Under the pieces are notes generated by a model. It saw nothing but the letters and a program-made list of their open reading frames with translations, was not told the DNA's origin and made no database searches. From NCBI GenBank assembly GCA_028869725.1, contig JAGWRJ010000078.1, forward strand, positions 1 through 5,250: a stretch of 5,250 bases of DNA, read 5' to 3'. Below are positions 1-4,856 of this stretch, piece after piece. Made by a program: the position numbers and the translations under genes. The DNA is from Alphaproteobacteria bacterium. Lineage in GTDB: Bacteria > Pseudomonadota > Alphaproteobacteria > Micropepsales > Micropepsaceae. The number at the start of each line of letters is the position of its first letter. Position 1 is the first letter of the stretch.

Positions 1-387
1 AAGACGGCGGCTTGGAGAGAGAAGGAAGGCGCTTTCAACGTCTTTTCACATCGGGTAAGAGGTCTGGACCAGGCGAAGCTGGACCGGGTGACGGAAATTG
101 TCATGTCTGCGCTCACCTCTGGGACGTCTGTCTCAATGGACATCGTGGTGGGGCAGCTGCGGCGTGAAGGCGTGAGACCGTCCTCCTTACGCGCCCTGGC
201 TCCTTATATGGCTTTCCGTATCGAACATTCCTTGAGCACCTTGGTCCGCGGAAGCCCACCATGGGTTCGGTCAGGAGAAGTCTGCAGACTGGGCGATGCT
301 CTGGAGAGTCTTTTTGCCAAGCTCGCGATGGATTTGGACGTTAAGGCCGTTACGCCTCAGGGCAACAGACGACGGAGGCTACATGCG
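1..387 (+). other. In-frame open extension upstream of the secreted-protein gene, probably coding
   Basis: These 129 codons have no stop and share the frame of the downstream secreted protein. The other two plus frames close early, at a TAA at 56-58 and a TGA near 170. By eye the translation looks protein-like, for example GVRPSSLRALAPYMAFRIEH near 172-231, then a basic patch RRRRLH just before the hydrophobic segment. I do not recognise any domain. It could be a cytoplasmic N-terminal part of one longer membrane-anchored protein, with the hydrophobic stretch at about 400-460 as an internal anchor. It could also be the tail of an upstream gene that lost its stop, or chance openness. No other gene, RNA or promoter is evident in this stretch. 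Confidence 0.4.
374..378 (+). promoter_or_regulatory. Ribosome binding site supporting the TTG start at 388
   Basis: GGAGG with nine bases before TTG 388. It is the best Shine-Dalgarno match among the possible starts of this frame. The ATG at 328, the ATG at 103 and the GTG at 88 have only weak purine runs upstream. Confidence 0.5.
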
Positions 388-1017
388 TTGTCAAAGCGTG
401 CTCTTGCATCGGCGGCCCTGGCCGTTTTCGTGAGTGTTATCCCCTCGCTCAGCTACGCTGGGGCCGGTGACAATCCATTTGCAGGCCTTTCTACCGTTTC
501 TGACGATCAGCTCGCAGGCAGTCGTGGCGGCTTCATGGTGGAAGGGGTGGACATCAACTTTGGTGCGATCGTAAAGACGGTGGTAAACGGCGCTGTTGTG
601 CTCGAGACCCAACTGACAGCGACCAATGGTGCGCTCGTTGCGGTGCAGAGTGGACCAGCTACGACGTCGTCAACGCCGATACCAGGATCGCCCCAGATCA
701 ACGTGCGCGTGGTGAATAACACCGTGGTGGCGGAAGGAACGCTTGTACCGGGTCAGAATGGACCGAGCACATACACCTCAGGTGTCGTCATCACGAGCCC
801 CGGGGGGAGCTCGGCGGCGGTCAGCACCTTTGACCCGTCGCGAATAGTCAACGTCGTCTCGAGCAATGACAGCAACCAGAACATTACCCAGCAGATGGAG
901 ATCAACGTGACGTTGAGCAACTACAGTGCTCTAAAAAGTCAGATTCAACTCAGCCAATTGGCGACGAACGTTACCAACAATGTGCAGTCCGCACTGGCAA
1001 CCAGCATATCGCATTAA
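388..1017 (+). CDS. Secreted Asn/Ser-rich protein with double-glycine motif; candidate substrate of a Fap-like export system
   Basis: With a TTG start at 388 this is a 209-residue exported protein. The start is chosen because GGAGG lies at 374-378, nine bases upstream, and because it puts a textbook signal peptide at the N-terminus: MSKR, a hydrophobic core at residues 5-20, and probable cleavage after SLSYA (residue 24). The motif LSTVSDDQLAGSRGG at residues 34-48 resembles the leader motif cut by C39 peptidases after Gly-Gly. Next comes a short conserved-looking stretch (FMVEGVDINFGAIVKTVV). The rest is rich in Val, Asn, Ser, Thr and Gln with few charges and no Cys, ending in an Asn/Gln-rich amphipathic tail (residues 150-209). 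Such composition fits a repetitive beta or amyloid-like secreted protein. I recall similar small exported proteins beside C39 peptidase and beta-barrel 'transporter' genes, but cannot confirm homology here. The frame stays open upstream to the window edge, so longer starts (ATG 328, ATG 103, GTG 88 or beyond) are possible. Confidence 0.7.
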   Translation: MSKRALASAALAVFVSVIPSLSYAGAGDNPFAGLSTVSDDQLAGSRGGFMVEGVDINFGAIVKTVVNGAVVLETQLTATNGALVAVQSGPATTSSTPIPGSPQINVRVVNNTVVAEGTLVPGQNGPSTYTSGVVITSPGGSSAAVSTFDPSRIVNVVSSNDSNQNITQQMEINVTLSNYSALKSQIQLSQLATNVTNNVQSALATSISH

Positions 1018-1086
1018 TTATGTTACTCGATGCGCAAATGGTGGGACGACGTCTTCTGGCTGTCGGGACGACAAAGGAAGACGCGC

Positions 1087-1353
1087 GTGAGACGGTCAAA
1101 GTTCGCAGAAAGTGAAATTATCAACATCCTGCGCCAGCAAGAGGCTGGAGAGAAGACGGCTGACATCTGTCGACGCTACGGCATAAGCCCTGCAACGTTC
1201 TTTAACTGGAAGACCAAATATGGCGGTCTCGATGCCCACGGCGTTCAGCGTCTGCGGAGGCTTGAAGAGGAAAACAAGAACCTCAAGAAGCTGCTTGCGG
1301 AATCCATCCTCGAAAATGTGAGACTGCGGGAGAGCTCCAGCAGGAGCGTTTGA
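1087..1353 (+). CDS. IS3-family transposase OrfA (helix-turn-helix subunit), solitary
   Basis: An 88-residue protein, the usual length for OrfA of the IS407-like branch of IS3. OrfA binds the element's ends and normally works with, or is frameshift-fused to, the catalytic OrfB (DDE integrase). Visible features: the N-terminal MRRSKFAESEI stretch, the helix-turn-helix core (about residues 22-44, TADICRRYGISPATFFNWK), the KYGG turn, and a leucine-zipper-like helix (RLRRLEEENKNLKKLLAE). GTG 1087 is preferred over the in-frame ATG at 1030: AGGAAG at 1075-1080 is six bases upstream, and homologues begin M-[KR]-[KR]-S-[RK]-F. The C-terminus ends LRESSSRSV rather than the usual L..LL.KKW, suggesting divergence or truncation. 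OrfB is absent: only 40 bases separate this stop from the end of the opposing gene. No terminal inverted repeats were found. It is probably a remnant unable to transpose by itself. Confidence 0.85.
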   Translation: MRRSKFAESEIINILRQQEAGEKTADICRRYGISPATFFNWKTKYGGLDAHGVQRLRRLEEENKNLKKLLAESILENVRLRESSSRSV

Positions 1354-1393
1354 TAGTAGCGTGGTCAGTTCAGAGTTTGCGCCTGTGCCCAGA

Positions 1394-2794
1394 TCAGCCG
1401 CCAAAGAGATCAATCGCGATTGGAATGCGCAGCATCACCCGGACATCAGGTGCATCACGCGTTGCACCTATCTGCGTCGTAAAGTTGACGCCCACATGAG
1501 AGTTCACCTGGTACGACCCTCCTACCAACAAGCTTCCGACCTGCAGCGCGGTCGACTTTGATGGCGTGTTGTTGAGCATGACGGTGGTACCGCCAATATA
1601 ATAGTGCTGATAGCCAAGGGTCAGCGAGGTAGACTCGTTCAGTGCGATAGCCATCCCCAGCGTGGCCCCGAAGGAGTCACCCGGTGTGACTTCGCCCACG
1701 ACACATGCCTGGTTGTTCTGTGGACCGCAGGTCTGCGAGATGGTTCGATTCTCGTTCTTGCCGAAACTGTGATCGTACTCGACGCTTCCAAAGAGCACGA
1801 CCGGATCGGTGGGAAAGATAAACGTAAGGCTGGGCTCGAGCGCTGTAAAACCTGATCCCGTTGGAAGGGCAAGCGGTGCCCCATTGCTCTGGTCAAAGGC
1901 GACGTCGAACGGGCCTGTTCCCGTATCGGTTTTGTAACGCAGATTGCCTACGAATATCGGCCAGCTGTCGGCACCAGAATTGAACTGATAATGCGCAGCA
2001 AGTTCGACGTCACCGATGCCGTGTCCGGTGGTGTAGCTCTGGAATGGATGCGCATTGCTCGTTGCCGGAATGTCGGTTTCGCTATTCTGTCGATAGAGAT
2101 AGGGGACCTTGGCTTCGAGTTCCAGACGATTGGTCAGGCCGTAGCGGGCAGTGAGAGCGGCAATGGTGGTGTCGCCACGAATATCGGAGGCATCAATCAC
2201 CCCGACCAGAAGGCCCTGGACGATAGAGATCCCCCGAAAAATAAGCTGGTTCGTAGAGACGTGGTCAAACTCCAGAGAGGGCTCGAGCGAAAGAGTGCCG
2301 CGCGGGGTGAGTACGCCGCCAAGATCGGAGAGGGCCTGTACCTGCGGACGTGGCGCCTGGCCTGGAGCCTGTCCCACTGGCTTGGTTTCTTGCTGCGGCG
2401 CGGGGGCGGCGCTTTGAGCTTGCGGCTGCGGCTCTGCGCTTGCGGTCTGTGTTACGACGGGGGCAGGTTTGGGTTGGCTGGCAGGCTTCGGGGACGCTTG
2501 TGTCTGCATCGCAGCATGGGTTTGCTTCTCAAGCGCCAGAATGCGCGTCGTCTGCTGCCTGAGTGCGGCCTGAAGTTTTTTGAGGCTCGCCTCCTGCTTG
2601 GCCACAAGTGCCTGTTGTGCGGCCATTTGATGACGGTAGGCTTCCAGCTCTGACTGGAGCTGCTCAAGATTGACGCTGTCTTTCTTGTCCTTGGGAGGTA
2701 CTTGCGCAGAGCCTTGGGCGAGAGCCGGAACTGTCAGTGCAAGTAGGGTGCTGCCGATCATCAGCGCCTGAGCGGCGTTGGCCATAGGTCTCAT
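1394..2794 (-). CDS. FapF-like outer-membrane beta-barrel protein with N-terminal coiled coil (Phenol_MetA_deg/'transporter' type)
   Basis: A 466-residue predicted outer-membrane channel. A signal peptide (about residues 1-26, ending PALA) is followed by a clear coiled coil at residues 41-95. Its a/d positions (43, 46, 50, 53, 57, 60, 64, 67, 71, 74, 78, 81, 85, 88) are mostly Leu, Ile, Val or Met. A low-complexity Pro/Gln/Ala linker spans about 99-152. The C-terminal beta-barrel (about 155-466) has alternating strands and glycine turns such as YGLTNRLELEAKVPYLYR and TTGHGIGDVELAAHYQF. This barrel type matches my memory of Pfam Phenol_MetA_deg, which includes FapF, the trimeric exporter of Pseudomonas Fap amyloid. 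Trimerisation by the coiled coil is inferred. A Cys pair (356, 364) in a predicted loop could form a disulfide. ATG 2794 is chosen because GAGGGG lies just upstream on the minus strand; ATG 2785 would be too far from it. It is transcribed divergently from the sigma-54 activator gene. Homologues are often labelled simply 'transporter', and a role in aromatic degradation is not implied. Confidence 0.82.
   Translation of the reverse strand: MRPMANAAQALMIGSTLLALTVPALAQGSAQVPPKDKKDSVNLEQLQSELEAYRHQMAAQQALVAKQEASLKKLQAALRQQTTRILALEKQTHAAMQTQASPKPASQPKPAPVVTQTASAEPQPQAQSAAPAPQQETKPVGQAPGQAPRPQVQALSDLGGVLTPRGTLSLEPSLEFDHVSTNQLIFRGISIVQGLLVGVIDASDIRGDTTIAALTARYGLTNRLELEAKVPYLYRQNSETDIPATSNAHPFQSYTTGHGIGDVELAAHYQFNSGADSWPIFVGNLRYKTDTGTGPFDVAFDQSNGAPLALPTGSGFTALEPSLTFIFPTDPVVLFGSVEYDHSFGKNENRTISQTCGPQNNQACVVGEVTPGDSFGATLGMAIALNESTSLTLGYQHYYIGGTTVMLNNTPSKSTALQVGSLLVGGSYQVNSHVGVNFTTQIGATRDAPDVRVMLRIPIAIDLFGG
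2339..2500 (-). repeat. Low-complexity Pro/Gln/Ala-rich linker
   Basis: Encodes about residues 99-152 of the barrel protein, made almost entirely of Pro, Gln, Ala, Lys, Thr and Ser (for example PKPASQPKPAPV and GQAPGQAPRPQ). It probably forms an extended, flexible periplasmic spacer between coiled coil and barrel. On the plus strand it produces long open but spurious frames. Confidence 0.6.
2510..2674 (-). other. Coiled-coil segment of the FapF-like protein
   Basis: Encodes about residues 41-95 of the barrel protein. Roughly seven uninterrupted heptads are visible, with a/d residues L43, L46, L50, Y53, M57, Q60, V64, Q67, L71, L74, L78, Q81, I85 and L88. In FapF an N-terminal coiled coil assembles the trimer on the periplasmic side; the same role is inferred here. 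Confidence 0.7.
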
Positions 2795-2835
2795 AAAGTG
2801 TCCCCTCAGCGTGTGCCGTTCCCCCCCATTGGGCC

Positions 2836-2851
2836 TGCGGCAAAAATCCCA
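2836..2851 (-). promoter_or_regulatory. Candidate sigma-54 (-24/-12) promoter for the FapF-like gene
   Basis: On the minus strand the sequence reads TGGGATTTTTGCCGCA. It keeps the TGG of the -24 element, the A two bases later and the GCA of the -12 element, with exactly ten bases between GG and GC as sigma-54 requires. The remaining positions depart from TGGCAC-N5-TTGC, so the match is weak. Its position fits: the GC lies about 43 bases before the ATG at 2794, and a sigma-54 activator gene is divergently adjacent. Confidence 0.4.
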
Positions 2852-2984
2852 AGTATAACCTCAGTTGAGCGACCTGCGTGATACCTATATTCAGTTTCGA
2901 TGGCAGGCTTTGAGGAGCATCTGTTGCGCTTGTATTACGCAGTCATGGCAGGAAATCGAATGCGCAGCTTGTCCCGAAATTTGT

Positions 2985-2996
2985 GTAACGTGTTAC
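2985..2996. promoter_or_regulatory. Dyad GTAAC-GT-GTTAC, candidate regulator-binding site
   Basis: A perfect inverted repeat with 5-base arms and a 2-base spacer, about 150 bases upstream of the candidate -24/-12 promoter of the barrel gene. That is a normal distance for an enhancer-type upstream activating sequence. Related ATTAC/GTAAT words recur at 3021-3025, 3057-3061 and 3070-3074, the last two forming a looser inverted pair with an 8-base spacer. Which regulator would bind is inference. Confidence 0.3.
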
Positions 2997-3017
2997 TTAT
3001 TGCCCGCTTTGATTCTG

Positions 3018-3061
3018 ATCATTACATTTATATACAACAATATAATTATAACAGCAATTAC
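3018..3061. promoter_or_regulatory. A/T-rich tract in the divergent intergenic region
   Basis: 36 of 44 bases are A or T, in sharp contrast with the GC-rich flanks. On the plus strand TTGATT (3009-3014), 16 bases, then TATACA (3031-3036) would make a fair sigma-70-type promoter towards the activator gene, and TATAAT occurs at 3041-3046. Part of the tract (ATCA at 3018-3021, TT at 3027-3028) partly resembles an IHF site, which would suit DNA bending at a sigma-54 promoter. All these assignments are tentative. Confidence 0.35.
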
Positions 3062-3083
3062 TTCTTGACGTAATGGCTTTTCT

Positions 3084-3103
3084 CGATTTCGCGGTCGAAA
3101 TCG
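3084..3103. promoter_or_regulatory. Perfect 8-base inverted repeat, candidate operator or hairpin
   Basis: Arms CGATTTCG (3084-3091) and CGAAATCG (3096-3103) flank a 4-base spacer CGGT. Two perfect 8-base arms are unlikely by chance in a region this short. It lies between the A/T-rich tract and the activator gene, so it could be an activator-binding site shared by both divergent genes, an autoregulatory operator, or an RNA hairpin in the activator leader. No T-run follows on the plus strand, so a terminator is unlikely. Confidence 0.4.
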
Positions 3104-3212
3104 CCGCGCCGTGGAAGGTTCTTCTTGGGGTGCTTGGGTGTGGATGCCTCGCCAGGACACAGTGCGGCTGGGCACTTAAGCAGAAGAAATAAGACACTGT
3201 CGAACGGGTGCT

Positions 3213-3228
3213 CTCCCGGCAACGGGAG
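3213..3228 (+). promoter_or_regulatory. RNA hairpin with GCAA tetraloop in the activator leader
   Basis: CTCCCG (3213-3218) pairs perfectly with CGGGAG (3223-3228) around a GCAA loop of the stable GNRA class; a T-G wobble can extend the stem by one pair. It sits about 80 bases before the TTG start of the activator gene. The 3' arm contains a GGGAGG-like purine run that could serve as a ribosome site for a short upstream frame, so folding might affect translation. No T-tract follows, so it is not a classical terminator. Confidence 0.35.
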
Positions 3229-3295
3229 GCATGCACGTGCTCGGTGTGGACATGCGGAGGGCTGGGAATGAGTTGACCTTGGCAGGAGCTTAAGG

Positions 3296-3299
3296 GGAG
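3296..3299 (+). promoter_or_regulatory. Ribosome binding site that decides the TTG start at 3307
   Basis: GGAG, within AGGGGAG at 3293-3299, is seven bases before TTG 3307. An in-frame stop at 3274-3276 rules out a more distant start, and no ATG or GTG falls between. Confidence 0.7.
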
Positions 3300-3306
3300 A
3301 CGGGTC

Positions 3307-4680
3307 TTGCAGCCGCGTAGCGCACCAAGGCAGGGGAGTACCGTCATTGTTGCCAGCCTGCGGGGCAGCGGCGAGTTGTGCGCCGCCCTGGCGGAGGCGC
3401 ACCTCAGCGGGATTTCCTGTGGCAAGGTTGATGAGATAGCCGGCATTGCAGCCCAAAAGAGCGCTGCCGCGATTATTGTCGACCTGGACGACATGCTGGG
3501 TGTCTCCGACCGGGCGGCTTTGAAGGCTCTGCGCAGTTCGAGTAGAGCGACGCCGATCATCGGCATATATGGCTATGACACCGGCGACTCTCAGGCGCTG
3601 GCACAGGAATATCTCAAGGATCGTCTCTTCGATCAGATCTGCAGCCGTCCGTTGGACCTGGACCGCCTGCTGCAGACGCTCAAGAGACCAAGGACTGCGC
3701 TCCCGCGTGACAGCAGGGACACCTGCGCGGAACCCAGCGACGATATGGGCATCGTAGGCGAAAGCCCTGCCATCGTTGCCATACGCCGTTCAATCCGGAA
3801 AATTGCTGCAACCGATGTACCAGTCTTGATCACGGGAGAAAGCGGAACAGGCAAGGAGCTCGCCGCCCGCGCCATCCACCAGCTTTCGTCACGGCGCGCA
3901 GCGCCGTTCGTTGCAATCAATTGTGCGGGGCTGCCTCCTGGGCTGATCGCAACCGAACTCTTTGGTCACGAGCGTGGCGCCTTCACAGGGGCGGTTGCGC
4001 GAAAGCTCGGGCGCCTTGAGATTGCAAATGGCGGAACCAATTTTCTCGATGAGATCGGCGACTTTCCCCTGGAATTGCAGGGCCATCTGCTACGCTTTCT
4101 GCAGGAGAAGGTGATTGAGCGCGTCGGCTCAACGACCTCGATCACACTTGATACACGCATCGTTGCCGCTACCCATATTGATCTGAAGAAAGCCGTCGAG
4201 GCAGGTCGCTTCCGCGAAGACCTGTATTACCGGCTGAACGTGCTGTCGATCGAAATGCCTCCGCTGAGAGCCCGCGGCAACGATATCGTACTGCTGGCCG
4301 ACCGGCTTCTGCAAAAATTCAGCCGCGAGGCGAACCGGTCGGTTGTCGGCCTGCGCGATGACGCCATTGCCGCCCTGCGCAGCTACACCTGGCCCGGCAA
4401 TGTCCGTGAACTGATTGCGGTTCTGCAGCGTGCCGTCGTGCTGGCCGATGGACCTTGGCTGACGGCCTCCGCTCTTGGACTTTTAGGTGCATCTGCGGCT
4501 GCGCCAGCGGCCATGCCGACGCTCGAACAGGCGCGCAACGCGGCTGAGAGCGCGTGCATCCAGCGCGCGCTCACCATGTCAGGCTCCAATGTGCGCCGCG
4601 CCGCCCGGATACTGGGCATTTCGCGCAACACGCTTTATCGCCTGGCCGAGCGACACGCTATCATCTTGCGTGAGCTCTGA
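3307..4680 (+). CDS. Sigma-54-dependent transcriptional activator (bEBP) with degenerate receiver domain and Fis-type HTH
   Basis: A 457-residue cytoplasmic enhancer-binding protein that would use ATP hydrolysis to open sigma-54 promoter complexes. Residues about 12-127 resemble a response-regulator receiver fold (VIVASLRG, AAAIIVDLDD, ATPIIGIYGYD). However, the usual acidic pair after strand 1 is missing and the conserved Lys of the K-P motif is Arg (SRP, 113-115), so normal phosphorylation is doubtful. The AAA+ core (about 147-385) is complete: Walker A GESGTGKE 177-184, sigma-54-contacting GAFTGA 224-229, Walker B FLDEIG 246-251, the arginine-finger region GRFREDLYYRLNV (300-312) and WPGNVREL 362-369. 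The C-terminal helix-turn-helix is at about 428-450 (NVRRAARILGISRNTLYRL). The TTG start is fixed by GGAG seven bases upstream and an in-frame stop at 3274-3276. It lies divergent to the FapF-like gene, which has a candidate -24/-12 promoter, so that gene is its likely target. The domain layout recalls FleQ- or VpsR-like regulators, but no ligand can be assigned from sequence. Confidence 0.95.
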   Translation: MQPRSAPRQGSTVIVASLRGSGELCAALAEAHLSGISCGKVDEIAGIAAQKSAAAIIVDLDDMLGVSDRAALKALRSSSRATPIIGIYGYDTGDSQALAQEYLKDRLFDQICSRPLDLDRLLQTLKRPRTALPRDSRDTCAEPSDDMGIVGESPAIVAIRRSIRKIAATDVPVLITGESGTGKELAARAIHQLSSRRAAPFVAINCAGLPPGLIATELFGHERGAFTGAVARKLGRLEIANGGTNFLDEIGDFPLELQGHLLRFLQEKVIERVGSTTSITLDTRIVAATHIDLKKAVEAGRFREDLYYRLNVLSIEMPPLRARGNDIVLLADRLLQKFSREANRSVVGLRDDAIAALRSYTWPGNVRELIAVLQRAVVLADGPWLTASALGLLGASAAAPAAMPTLEQARNAAESACIQRALTMSGSNVRRAARILGISRNTLYRLAERHAIILREL

Positions 4681-4701
4681 AACTCCGGTTCATGTCGCTG
4701 A

Positions 4702-4737
4702 CCGGCAGCTGTCGGGGGAGCCCGGCACGTCCTGCCG
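4702..4737 (+). other. Self-complementary GC-rich segment after the activator gene
   Basis: A near-perfect palindrome CCGGCAGCTGTCGG (4702-4715) is followed by CGGCA (4723-4727) and TGCCG (4733-4737), able to form a 5-base-pair stem with a 5-base loop. It begins 22 bases after the activator stop. With no T-run behind it, it is a poor intrinsic terminator, though it may still act as a pause or mRNA 3'-end structure. Confidence 0.2.
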
Positions 4738-4845
4738 AATGTAACAAGACCGTAATAAAGAGTTCCATCCCCCCAACATTCGCAAAATACAATCTTGTCG
4801 CCTCTGGCGCAAACCACGGTTTCCCGCACAGTTGGGTGCATGAAC

Positions 4846-4850
4846 GGAGG
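4846..4850 (+). promoter_or_regulatory. Ribosome binding site of the YncE-like gene
   Basis: GGAGG six bases before ATG 4857, a strong site that fixes the start of the gene running off the right edge. The upstream leader (4738-4845) has a TACAAT (4788-4793) that could be a -10 element, but I see no convincing -35 partner. Confidence 0.65.
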
Positions 4851-4856
4851 GTATCC

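Noticed and set aside
1043..1072. Direct repeat GGGACGAC (1043-1050 and 1065-1072) as an IS target-site or end repeat
   Set aside because: Both copies lie on the same side of orfA, so they cannot be target duplications flanking the element, and 8 bases is short.
1991..2653. Long plus-strand frame of 220 codons
   Set aside because: It lies antisense within the barrel gene and is kept open by the Pro/Gln/Ala-rich linker and coiled-coil codons. Its Arg/Leu/Cys-rich product looks like no protein family.
1394..2794. Role in phenol or aromatic compound degradation for the barrel protein
   Set aside because: The Pfam family name is historical. No catabolic genes are nearby, and the coiled-coil plus linker layout fits a secretion channel better.
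2901..2963. Two TGGCAGG words (2901-2907 and 2946-2952) as plus-strand sigma-54 -24 elements
   Set aside because: Neither has GC at the required ten-base spacing after GG: the first meets GG there and the second meets AA.
2865..3068. 67-codon plus-strand frame with Cys-rich middle and hydrophobic C-terminus
   Set aside because: It starts at TTG without a ribosome site, and its hydrophobic tail is a by-product of translating the A/T-rich regulatory tract.
3169..3182. GGGCAC (3170-3175) as a -24 element for the activator gene
   Set aside because: The only GC downstream is at the wrong spacing, so no -12 element follows.
2997..3566. Long minus-strand frames (2997-3566 and 3058-3456) over the intergenic region and start of the activator
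   Set aside because: They are antisense to a well-supported gene and have low-complexity His/Pro/Ser/Arg-rich translations with no recognisable motif.
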